Below the pieces are notes generated by a model. It saw only the letters and a list, made by a program, of their open reading frames with translations. It made no database searches and was not told where the DNA came from. The translations under genes and the position numbers were made by a program. Shown in pieces: positions 1-8,774 of a stretch of 64,000 nt of DNA. The stretch is from Cytidiella melzeri. Lineage: Eukaryota > Basidiomycota > Agaricomycetes > Polyporales > Irpicaceae. Location of the stretch: the NCBI GenBank assembly GCA_022592445.1, contig JABYQR010000071.1, positions 86,569 through 150,568 on the forward strand. The letters are read 5' to 3'. Every line of letters starts with the position of its first letter. The first letter of the stretch is position 1.

Positions 1-426
1 GACACAGCGTTGGTCGACGCGGAGTAGCGGCGCGCGCACTTGCGCGGAAGAGGCGCCAACCGTTGCGAGCCGGTGATGAGGCGCCGTCCAAGAGTTGCAC
101 AGCGTGGCGTGATAGGAGTCTTCCTGAAACGGGGTTCGCGCGTCAAGTTTCTTCTACCGTTGGTCCGACCCGTGTCCGAAACACTTGGTGGCTGGCCGGC
201 CCATGCTCCGATGCAAAAGGGGCGTGTCTGTGTATCAGAGTTTGGTGCGATTCCTCGGCCTCGGATGTTTCCGGCGCATTGCTCCTTGTCAAGTCCTCGG
301 ATCCTCGGCGGACTCCTCGTGACCTCAGCAAACTCCTCGTGCTCGTGACGCTGGGAAAGTTGAGGGACTTGCCGCTCTGGATGACGCGGGCCGCGCAAAT
401 GGCGGGCTGCTGCCGGGTCTCCGCGC
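1..426. other. unassigned sequence abutting the LINE
   Basis: This GC-rich stretch lies just beyond the premature end of the LINE ORF2 on the minus strand. In none of the minus-strand frames do I see the RNase H or C-terminal segments that normally follow the reverse transcriptase. There is no poly(T) run marking a LINE 3' tail. The open frames here on both strands look like chance GC-rich ORFs. It is probably another element or a rearrangement junction; I assign no gene. Confidence 0.4.
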
Positions 427-3041
427 CTAGCCGATTTCCGGACGTATCACCGTGACTGGGGGAGTGATGAAGACGTCCGTGGCGTACAGCATGCTCAGTA
501 TGGCCATCGCCAGGTACAGTTTCTTAGCCATTGCCGCCGAGACGCCTCTTTTTGTGTTTGCCATGCGTTTGAAAAGGGCGAGCCATTGCTGGCCTTTGCC
601 TATCGCTCTTGCCACCTGTTCTGTCCAACGAAGTTGGTAGTCGATGAGCACCCCTAGGAAAAGATGGGACTTAGCTGGTTTAATCGTTGTGGTACCGAGG
701 TCTAGTTCAGGTCCGAGGTCGTTCGCGTTCCTCCTGCAGTTCAGTAGCCCAAACTTCTCGAGGGAGAATGGCGTGTTATGTGTGTCTGCCCACTCAAACG
801 CTCCTCCGGCCTTACACATGTAGTCCCTCAGCTTCCCGTGCGTCTCGTGGTAGCTCTCCCCTACTGCAACCACTGCGACGTCATCTATGTTTCCCGTCGT
901 GTGTTGTCCCTGCGCTGGCACTGCCGCGTCCAGGTTGCTCGAGTTATAAATCTGGTAAGAGATTACCGACGTGGGGCAGCCCTGATCTAGTCCTCCTGTG
1001 ATGTCCATGGGTTGCGAGATGTAATCGTCGAAACAGAGTACTACCTTCTGCCCCTCCATCTTCCGTTTCATCCAGTCCACTATCTCGGAGGGGAAGCCCC
1101 TGGTTCTCATGTCGTGGAAGAGTTGGGCTGGGGTAACGCTTGGGAATGCCGCCTTGTTGTCTAAGAATAAGATCGACGTGTATTGGCCCTTCCTCCAAGC
1201 TGCCTTGATAGTTGAGACGACGTAGTGCAGAGAATCTGTCGTAGTGCGACCGTGTTGACTGAGGAAATGATTATTCGAGATAAGGGAGAGCAACTCAGCT
1301 TTTTTCGTGACTATTTGGGTCACGCATGCTGCAAGAATCTTGGCTATGCATGGTAGAAGTGCTATCAGGCGGTAGGCATTTGGGAGCGTGTAGTCCTTTT
1401 TCCCTGGCTTTCTAAGCACTATTGTGCGCGCCGTCTTCCATTCCTCGGGGAGTACCTTTAGCGTGAAGGTGGCTTTGAATATGCGGTGCAGGAAGGGGAG
1501 GAGGGTGTCGCTGCAGTTTATGTATACCTCATTCGGCAGGTCGTCGACTCCTGGCGCTTTGTACCGTTTCAGCGAATGTAGTACACCTTGGACCAGAGCT
1601 TGCAGAATGCCGTTGAATTTGAAGGCCGGGGTTGGGTACTCCTGGTTGTTCGCCGCATTGGGATCGGGTCCTGGGTGGGGGAAAAAGGAGTCCTTCAGCA
1701 CCTTACATTTTTCTTTGTTGGTCTCTGCCAGCCGCGGGCGCTGGAGGTGGCTGGAGAACTGGAGATGGGGGATACGCCCTTGCTGCCGTCTGTTTGTCCC
1801 CCTTTTACGTATTTGCTGAAGCTCCACACCGTGTCCGCCTTTATCTCCTCGAGGTAGGCATGCCAGTGTTCTGTTTTTGCCGCCTTGATCGCTCCTTGGT
1901 ACGCATTCCTTGCCCTGCGGTATTCCTTGTGCGCCGGGTGCTGCGGGACGGCATGAAACTGATAGGACGTGTGTGCTAGTCTGCTCACCTGAACTCGTTG
2001 CATCGCAAGGTCCTTTGTCCACCATCGCTTCGCGAGGGGGCTGGGTTTTCTCTGCGGGACTACCGCCTTGCGCGTGAGTTTCAGACTCGTCATGACCTCC
2101 CCTAGGACCTTGTAGAAATCTTCCACAGACTCTATGCGCGTGTCCGGTATGTTCCTCTCCTCTAGTTCCTTCAAGAGCCTCCCTCTAAACTCGTCCCAGT
2201 CCGTGTCCCTCCAGTTCCATCTAGGCTTGTGTTCGACTCGCTCTGCCGTGATTCGGAGCTCTGTTCCGATGGGGTAATGGTCTGTATGGGGCGGCTTGAA
2301 GTGAGGGTATGTCATGGAGCGGATGGTGTACTCAGCTAGTTCTGGCGTGACGAATACGTTGTCTGGCCGCGTGTGATTTCCTGTGCCACGTGCAATTAGA
2401 GTGGGCAACTGTCTTGGGAGAATCTGTTCCATCTCGTAGGCGGCGATTGCTTCCAGCAGAGGGACCGCGGCGTCCAGATACGTCTGCGTGGTAAGGTGCG
2501 TGTTTCCGTTGAGTTCCCACATGGGGTGATGCCGATTGAAGTCGCCTGCCCAGAGGACGTGGACGCGTGTGTGTTCCCTCGACTGTCTCCCTCTACTCAG
2601 CTCCTCCGCTGCTACTTGCCTGAGTTTTCTTGTGATTAAATGAAAAGTGTCGTCGTTTTTCTGGTCGTTGTATATGTTGATGATGAGGATGTAACCGATA
2701 GCCGTGCGTAAACGTATGATAACCGCGTCAGGTGTGTCCAGTGGGAGTTGCTCCCAGGCGTCCATGCTGAGCCGGGTGCTGACCAGTGTCACCGCTCTCG
2801 TGGTTCTGCCTCTGTCTTTCCAATCGTGGTGCCTTGTGGGGTATACGACTCGCCAGGAGTGTGATGCCAATGTGAGTGTGCATCCGGGTTGCATGTATGG
2901 TTCCTGCGTGAGCATAATATCGCAGTCATTTATCGACATGGTGTGGAGAAAAGCCTGTTGGGCAATATTTGACTTAGCTAGGTTTATCTGCCAAATGCGG
3001 AGTGTGTCCGCGGTATGTCTTGGTTGGGTTGTACTGTTCAT
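427..3041 (-). pseudogene. LINE ORF2: endonuclease + reverse transcriptase, frameshifted and 3'-truncated
   Basis: The first part, from an ATG at 3041, reads as an AP-type endonuclease (exonuclease-endonuclease-phosphatase fold): a TQEPY block near the start, AGDFNRHHPMW in the middle and TDHYPI near its end. The frame is lost at about 1780-1790, where a conserved IPHLQ block continues in another frame as the reverse transcriptase. There I see the catalytic FLDNKAAFPSV (motif A), GLDQGCPTS (motif B) and IDDV (motif C). In motif C the residue before IDD is Asn, where LINEs normally have an aromatic one. The ORF stops at 427 just after the thumb region and lacks the usual RNase H and C-terminal domains. 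It overlaps the end of ORF1 by 68 nt. The frameshift, motif change and truncation together indicate a pseudogene. Confidence 0.85.
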
Positions 3042-4830
3042 GACGATGGTACTGGTATGCTGTTACTTCCTGTGGCGGGAGGGAGCGGGTGATGAGGCGG
3101 GGAGGGGGGTGAGGGGGTTGTGCGCAATGTGCCAGCTGAGTCCCCCTTGGGTTCTGGAACAGGAGCGTAGTTTGCGTGTAGTGCGTTGGTTGAAGAGTAC
3201 TCATCTGTGTCTGCCTGTTTTGCTGCGTTCTGCCCCTCCTGTCCTGTACCTCCGTCCATTTGCCATCCAGTCCAATTTCCCCCCGCCCACTGAAAGCCCT
3301 GTCTCTCGCGTCCTCGAACGGTTCGTCTGACCATCGGAACGGTGCGTGGCGCTCTGCTCTCTGTTGTGTGTCCTGCGCACGGGGCTGCTGCTGCGTTCCT
3401 GGTTTGTGGTTGTCGTCAAAAGTCTCCCAGAAGGACGGGTCTGAGGTGGTGGGGGAAAATCGGTACTTAGCTTCAGGCGTTCTGGTGTGCAACTCCGCTC
3501 TCTTGGCTAGGAAGGTTGGGCACGTTCGGTCCCACGCTGTGTGACCATTCTGCTTACAGTTGGTGCAGTGGAACTTGGCGGGGTTGGTGACTTTGCAGTC
3601 TCGTGTGGGATGCGTTATACTTCCACAATTCCCGCACGTGTTGTGGATCGCTTTGCAGTCCGCGGCTAAGTGTCTCGTGCCGATTGTCTGGCACTTAAGG
3701 CAGCGACGAGGCTCGAGGAGGTTCTTTCTTGCACGTAGGGACTTACCACATATTGTGACGCCGTTCCTAATCATGCGGTTTGCCATCTCCGGTGTGGTGA
3801 CCTGGAGGGAGAGCAAGGCCGTCCTCTGCGACGGCGAGCGTTTCTCCGGTAGCTTCACCCACCTCGCTTCCGCTATTGAACCCACTTCCCATTCGTTGTG
3901 CTCTTCCAGATGCCTGATCATGTTTTGGTCCTGAGTCGCAAAATGTATGGGGGCGAAGTCGATTAGGACCTGGTAGGTTCTGTTCTTGAGCGAGACCTCT
4001 CCTCCCCCTCCGTAGTGTTTGAAAAATTCTCTGCGTGTGTCCGCGGAGTTGGCCCATCTCGCGCTCTCCACTGAGTTCATCTCGTACATGAGTCCTCCGT
4101 TAGCCAGCCGCCGCAGCCCTTTGAACTTTACGCTCTCCGGAGCTTTCATCATCTGGAGAGCCAGGTTTGCTTTCTGTAGCAGAATCTCCTCTGTAAGTGG
4201 GGCGTCAGAGTCATTCGCCGTGTATCCATCTATGATAATCTGCTTAGCTCTGGTTTCTGCTCGCGCTATCGTGCTGGCATGTGCTGGAGGGAGGGTGGCG
4301 TTGCATGACAGGGCTGCTACCTGGGCGTACAAAGTTTTGGACATGCAAGTGGAGATCTGCGTGGTGTGCTCCTGTATCGATTTGGAAGCCTGGGCTATCT
4401 CGCTGACATTTGAGGCTAGTTCGTTTTGCTTTTCAGCCAAAGATGACGTGGTCGATGAGACTTTCTCGAGAGCACTGCAGAGCTTATTTGTGCCGTTGTT
4501 GATTCGCTGGATGGTGCGTTCTAAGTTCTCTTGTACCGTTTTTGCAATGAAATGTGCCTGATATTCTAGTTCGATGGCCTTTGCATATTCTGCGAGTGCC
4601 GAGATGCACTTCTTGACCGTGGCTGACTTGGTGTTCCTGGCTATGTGGAGGAGTGCGGTGGTCAAGCCTTCAGTTGTGGGGGGACCGTCGGGGATTAGGG
4701 TCTGTTTCGTAAGGTAGACATGTGCTTCTTCAAAGGAGAGGGGTACAAGGCTGGAGTCGTCAGGCTCGGGAGTTGCTGCCCCCAAACGTCTGGGCTGTGC
4801 CCCGCGCATCGTAACTCCAGTCTTGCTCAT
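2974..4830 (-). CDS. LINE ORF1 (gag-like, zinc knuckles)
   Basis: This uninterrupted 618-residue ORF resembles ORF1 proteins of fungal and insect LINEs, which bind element RNA. Three cysteine/histidine knuckles lie at about residues 380-440: CLKCQTIGTRHLAADC (CX2CX6HX4C), CGNCGSITHPTRDC (CX2CX4HX4C) and CTNCKQNGHTAWDRTC (CX2CX4HX6C). The N-terminal half (about 100-170) is rich in K/E/S/T with spaced hydrophobics, as in the coiled-coil trimer region of such proteins. The C-terminus is low-complexity, rich in Q/H/P/T. The ATG at 4830 is the first in frame. It is intact as an ORF, although ORF2 beside it is broken. Confidence 0.8.
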   Translation of the reverse strand: MSKTGVTMRGAQPRRLGAATPEPDDSSLVPLSFEEAHVYLTKQTLIPDGPPTTEGLTTALLHIARNTKSATVKKCISALAEYAKAIELEYQAHFIAKTVQENLERTIQRINNGTNKLCSALEKVSSTTSSLAEKQNELASNVSEIAQASKSIQEHTTQISTCMSKTLYAQVAALSCNATLPPAHASTIARAETRAKQIIIDGYTANDSDAPLTEEILLQKANLALQMMKAPESVKFKGLRRLANGGLMYEMNSVESARWANSADTRREFFKHYGGGGEVSLKNRTYQVLIDFAPIHFATQDQNMIRHLEEHNEWEVGSIAEARWVKLPEKRSPSQRTALLSLQVTTPEMANRMIRNGVTICGKSLRARKNLLEPRRCLKCQTIGTRHLAADCKAIHNTCGNCGSITHPTRDCKVTNPAKFHCTNCKQNGHTAWDRTCPTFLAKRAELHTRTPEAKYRFSPTTSDPSFWETFDDNHKPGTQQQPRAQDTQQRAERHAPFRWSDEPFEDARDRAFSGRGEIGLDGKWTEVQDRRGRTQQNRQTQMSTLQPTHYTQTTLLFQNPRGTQLAHCAQPPHPPPRLITRSLPPQEVTAYQYHRHEQYNPTKTYRGHTPHLADKPS

Positions 4831-4969
4831 AAAGCCTCCGCGAGTCTCACACTATGTCTAAAGTCTATGTAAAGTGATCTCTAAGTGTTTACTGAGTGTC
4901 CGAGGCGTTTGTGGCCTCTCCAAGTGGGATTCCCAACCGTGGGAATTTTGTCGCCAGTGACGGTAAGAG

Positions 4970-5318
4970 GCAAGAAGCGGTCCAGGAACTGCGTTAACGA
5001 AGGGAAGATCGATGTTAAGAGAGTTGAGGGAAAGGAGAATAAGGCAGATATATTCATGAAGACGCTTGGAGGAATACTACATACACGCGCACTCGACATG
5101 CTGGGACTACACGCGCGTCAAGGGGGGGTGTCAGTTGGTGACACACGAGGAGATACGAAGTGAGAACCATATGGGAACGGGAGGCGCATCAGCGCAGAGA
5201 GACGGTCAGGTTACTATACACAGACTCCTGCCGATCGAGTATTTTGTATAAATTGGTTTGAAAGGCACAGGGGTTCAGTATCTCTTGCTTACCCTGTGCC
5301 AGACTCTTTTGTTTGACA
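4970..5318 (+). mobile_element. 3' end of a Ty1/copia retrotransposon (pol tail + PPT + LTR)
   Basis: The plus-strand reading frame at about 4975-5105 contains GKIDVKRVEGKENKADIFMK followed by TLGGILHTRALDMLGL. This is the conserved C-terminal end of copia RNase H (usually ...KADIFTKxLG...). It runs into a purine tract at 5120-5128 (AAGGGGGGG) directly followed by TGTCA, the standard order of pol end, polypurine tract and 3' LTR. Upstream the copia sequence fades out toward the LINE 5' end, so only this tail remains. Confidence 0.8.
5129..5318 (+). repeat. copia 3' LTR (190 bp)
   Basis: It begins TGTCA right after the polypurine tract and ends TGACA, giving short terminal inverted repeats. 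A TATA-like TTGTATAAATTGG lies inside. It shares blocks with the solo LTR at 6682-6907: TGTCA-x2-TGGTGAC at the start, GCGCATCAGCGC, a CTTACCCTGT block and GTTTGACA at the end. The Tc1-like element begins a few bases after its 3' end. Confidence 0.75.
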
Positions 5319-5324
5319 CATATG

Positions 5325-6500
5325 GTGCAGTGTACCCCTACTAAAAAGGCCTGAATTTGGACTCTGCATAATGAAGGTGTCAGTGTGCCTGACATTCGCA
5401 AGAAAGTCCCTGTCCACAGGTCCACCATCTATCGCACCATCCAAAACCTATCCCACAATCCTGATTTCTATGCAAACAAGCCCAAGACAGGTCGCCCTCC
5501 CGTTCTACAAGACTGTGATCTCCGTCACGCCTCTTTACTCCTGGCACGACAAGAGGCCCGCAACGCTACGGACGTGCAGCGCAAGGCATTCCCATAAGTG
5601 GCTGCCCGAACAATGTGTCACAACCTTGCAAAGATTGGGCTGAAGGGATATGTGCGTCGACAAAAGCTGTTTCTGTCTGTAGCTCATAAGAAGAAGTGCA
5701 AGTAGTGGGCTGGACATGCGACCAGATGGGGGCAGAAAGAGTGGGGGGTAATGGTGTTCTCAGATGAGTCCAAATTTAATTTATTTGGCTCAGATGGGAG
5801 GGAATACTGCCGAAGAAGACAGGGCAAGGAGTTTTTGGACCAGAATGTGCAGAAGACAGTGAAGCACGGGGGTGGGAGTATCATGGTGTGGGGATGCATC
5901 ACTTTGAAGGGAAAAGGAAGGCTACACCGCATTGATGGGAAGATGGATGCAAAGCTTTACTGCTCCATCCTATCAAAGTCCCTTCTGGGCACATTGGCAG
6001 ACCAAGATTTGACCTGCCGACAGATAATTTTCCAACAGGACAATGATCCAAAGCACACGTCAAAGCTTGCTACAGTTTGGTTCAAGAAGAACAAGATCAC
6101 TGTATTGCCCTGGCCTCCAAATTCACCAGATATGAACATCCTGGAGAATGTCTGGGACCATCTAGACCGCAAATTACAGGCTCGCAAGCAGTGATCGTCA
6201 AATAAGGAGGAGCTGTGGGAGGCATTGCAGGAGGAGTGGGCGAATTTGGATGATGAGTATATCAAGGGATTGTATGAGTCTCTCCCCACTCGTGAAGCAG
6301 AGCTTATGCGGGCAAAGGGGTCCTATACCAGGTACTAATTTTACCAGAATTGTTTGACAAATTTTTACATAGAATAGTGGAGATGATGTGCAATAGTAGT
6401 AGTACAACACGTGGGCGCCTAATGCATTTTTCGCGCGGATTGTACGTAGTTCCTCGCGCACAACGTCGATCAGCCTTTTTTTACTAAGGACACAATTTTA
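5325..6500 (+). mobile_element. inactive Tc1/mariner-type DNA transposon
   Basis: It encodes a broken DD34E transposase. Degenerate terminal inverted repeats can be lined up: GTGTACCCCTACTAAAAAGGC near the left end and, reversed, GTGTCCTTAGTAAAAAAAGGC at the right end near 6473-6496. TA dinucleotides occur by both ends, but I cannot fix the exact target duplication. The element sits between the copia LTR and the solo LTR. Confidence 0.7.
5385..6338 (+). pseudogene. Tc1-like transposase (DD34E), broken
   Basis: The N-terminal part has helix-turn-helix sequence (VPDIRKKVPVHRSTIYRTI) and a GRPP linker, the DNA-binding module of Tc1 transposases. It ends in a stop/frameshift at about 5597. The continuation has an in-frame TAG near 5704 and a TGA near 6192. 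The catalytic domain keeps all three acids: FSDES (Asp codon 5763-5765), QQDNDPKHTS (near 6040) and SPDMNILENVW (Glu near 6142), with 34 residues between the second Asp and the Glu. The final exon-like stretch ends EAELMRAKGSYTRY, typical of Tc1 C-termini. The active site survives but the ORF does not, so this is a fossil. Confidence 0.85.
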
Positions 6501-6681
6501 CATCATAATGAATGTGTGAGAACTGTAACCCAAAACTATATGCAAAAAATGAGCTCGAACGATGAGAAAAATCTTGCGCGCTCGCGGTGTCGCAAGACTT
6601 TTTGCCGCTACTGTATATATCCGTGAATGCAGCACCGGAGAACCAGCTTTCATACTGACAGAGACACGAAAGAAGTCTCAA

Positions 6682-6907
6682 TGTCAACTGGTGACCCGAC
6701 AGTTGCTACGGATTAGGAAAAATCGGGGAAGCGCATCAGCGCGTAGGATTACCATACACGGACATACGGTGATCGGTCTCTCATGTACATAAAAGGTTTC
6801 GTCAGGTACAGGGGTAGGACATCTGTTCCTTAACCTGTACCAGGTACGCACATCAGCGTTTTATTATCAATCTGTTCCTTACCCTGTATCAGAACGTCTG
6901 TTTGACA
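6682..6907 (+). repeat. solo LTR (copia-related) with 8-bp target duplication
   Basis: A 226-bp unit runs from TGTCA to TGACA and shares several blocks with the copia LTR at 5129-5318. The 8 bp on each side are identical (AGTCTCAA at 6674-6681 and 6908-6915). No internal coding region exists, so this is a solo LTR left by recombination, or a small non-autonomous element with LTR-like ends. Confidence 0.75.
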
Positions 6908-7019
6908 AGTCTCAAGAACAGTACAGGCGAAATCGGTTAAAAATCTACAAGTTGTAGTACATGACGAACATGATACTAGTTCTCCGGGTCCGAGATACAG
7001 GGTAGGCCAAAGGCACTAG

Positions 7020-7460
7020 CTCCGAGTATGTCTGAGAGAGAAATTACAGTGTGCAGTGGTCAAAAGCTGGCGTTACATTACAGTCTCCTCCTCGCCTGTT
7101 ACAATGAGGCACACAGAAAATGCTATCAGTCTCCGACAGCTTTAGTTGTCGATAGTAGACGAGATTAAACTTACTCGAGAAGTGCGTTGGCTTCAGGAAC
7201 GGGGGCCGCGAAGGCGACAGTAGCGAACAGCGCGGCAACGAGGAAGACGACGGCCTTGAACTGCATTTCGAAGAAATAAGATGGGGTAAGGGTGGTTTGC
7301 GTGAAAGTTGGCTGGCTAGAGAGTCAAATTCAAGTTGAGTGCGCTGGGATACAAAGGAAATTTGTACTGGGCTGCTCACGTTTTTCGAAAGAGTGGGTTG
7401 TTGCTGAGGATTATTCTGCCATTGTCGACCGCCTTTATGTACCTTTCTGGAGGCCATCCG
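7020..7460 (-). repeat. inverted duplication, copy 1 (peptide gene and promoter)
   Basis: Read on the minus strand this block matches 11627-12380 of the plus strand. The match covers a shared GTGGGCC start, a TATA-like ATAAAGG, the 5' UTR, both exons and the intron ends of the peptide gene, and about 30 nt past the stop codon. Homology ceases at about 7020 and 7460. The two copies face each other across 4.2 kb holding the ATG14-like gene. Confidence 0.85.
7044..7266 (-). CDS. small secreted two-cysteine peptide precursor (47 aa)
   Basis: Exons are 7175-7266 and 7044-7095. The intron of 79 nt starts GTAAGT, has a CTGAT branch-like site and ends TAACAG. The product begins MQFKAVVFLVAALFATVAFA, a clear signal peptide. 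It continues APVPEANALLE, a short acidic pro-like spacer, and then RGGDCNVTPAFDHCTL, a C-terminal segment with two cysteines eight residues apart and an NVT glycosylation sequon. The intron falls at the junction between spacer and C-terminal segment. A TATA-like box lies about 170 nt upstream on the minus strand. I do not recognise the family. The C-terminus is not a CaaX box, so it is not a standard basidiomycete pheromone precursor. A second, damaged copy at 11834-12360 preserves the same exon structure and nearly the same peptide, which argues that this is a real gene. The function is unknown; a secreted signalling or defence peptide is only a guess. Confidence 0.7.
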
Positions 7461-7469
7461 ACGGCCCAC

Positions 7470-8774
7470 GGCCTGTGATAACGCGCCATCGTATCAGGAA
7501 ACGAATCAAAGCCTCCGAGTACCCAGGAACGCTCTGGAGCAGCACTGTTGATAGCTCGGTGAACTTTACGCTGTGTCTTGATGTTCTCCATGTGAGCATT
7601 CGCCTGAACTGTGTTTCCAACTTGAGGAACGATTGTGTATGCGTGTTTTGAAACCGTCTGAGACTGACTCGGAGATTCACCACAGCGACTACTCATCGAC
7701 TCGGATGTACTCCTCACTGGCGGCAGCCGCAGATAAGCAGTGATGTGCTCATAATTGACTGGGCTGTTTTCATTGATCCTTGTCAAACCCGGAGTCAGTG
7801 GATGTTTTGGCAGACTACGGAGCGCATGTTCGGATGCAGAGGTAAATTCCATGGGTTTGCAGTTTCATGTATTGACGTGCGAGACCCACTCCGTGATGAA
7901 AAGGAGATGATAAGGACTTCAAAGGAGCGCTGGCTTCGGCGAGGAGTCGTGCAAGATTTAGGGTAAGGGACTTGGGGGCGATATATTGAGAAGCCGTCAA
8001 GATGGGCATCTTGACGAACTGCAGCATCATAGGGAGGTCAAGGATTTTGGCAAGTTCCTTCGTGAAAGATTTCACGTTGAATTCAACCTACGCACCGATC
8101 GATGTGCAGTTTCTCTCAAGAAAAGTAAATTACCTTCAGCATACCCGTCAGCGTCGAAAGGTGGCAGCTGCCAAAACTGGCGGCGTAGTCTGAGCGTCGC
8201 CACGATGACACGTATAGGTACAGGAGTCTTGGACCAGTCGTATACGCCAAGGAAGAACTCAAGCATGCCAGTGACGTGAATGTTGTGCCACGAACCGCAG
8301 CTTTTACTGCTGACCGTATGTAGGCAGGACTTCGTAGCTCTCGGTAAAAGACTCCTTCGATATCGAGGCGAACTATGAACACGTGCGATATGGTCACCAG
8401 TTAGGTCTGTGTCTCCACCGCCAGCTGCACCTTTGCCACCTTCGTTCTTGCCTCTGCTGTTTGCATCATCCTTGTGGTGTCCAACTCACTCCTCGCAATC
8501 GTATTCAGGCATGGTGGTCATTGAGACGAATCTGTGTGAGTTATTACTTTCGACGTTTATGATGGTGGTTCAACCGGCAGTGTTATTCTTACTTGCCTGA
8601 TTTGGGCATCTCATGATAGGTCAGAATTGGCGCTTGCCACTGGCTCAGAGTCCGAGCTGAACTGCTCAGGCTGCCACTCCCCACTACCTACAATTCCCAC
8701 CTTTAGCTCACTATCTGAGAGCAGTCGAGGCTCACAGATTGCATTCAACTTATCCTGTGTGAAGGGTGATTTGC
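7470..8774. other. intergenic, unassigned
   Basis: Several short minus-strand open stretches occur (for example around 7815-8075 and 8072-8397) but they switch frames without convincing splice sites, and I recognise no family. It may hold a decayed gene. The last part is the 5' region of the ATG14-like gene. Confidence 0.35.

Larger units (their letters stand above)
427..4880 (-). mobile_element. decayed non-LTR (LINE, Tad-like) retrotransposon
   Basis: Two overlapping minus-strand ORFs have the order gag-like zinc-knuckle protein, then endonuclease plus reverse transcriptase. That is the layout of fungal Tad/L1-like LINEs. The 5' end lies a little upstream of ORF1, near 4880, next to copia-derived sequence. 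The 3' part is missing: no RNase H domain, 3' UTR or poly(A) tract is visible before the window start. ORF2 carries a frameshift and a substituted catalytic motif, so the copy is very likely dead. Confidence 0.85.

Noticed and set aside
7044..7100. Peptide C-terminus HCTL as a pheromone CaaX box
   Set aside because: The cysteine is third, not fourth, from the end, and the precursor has a classical signal peptide, unlike basidiomycete lipopeptide pheromones.
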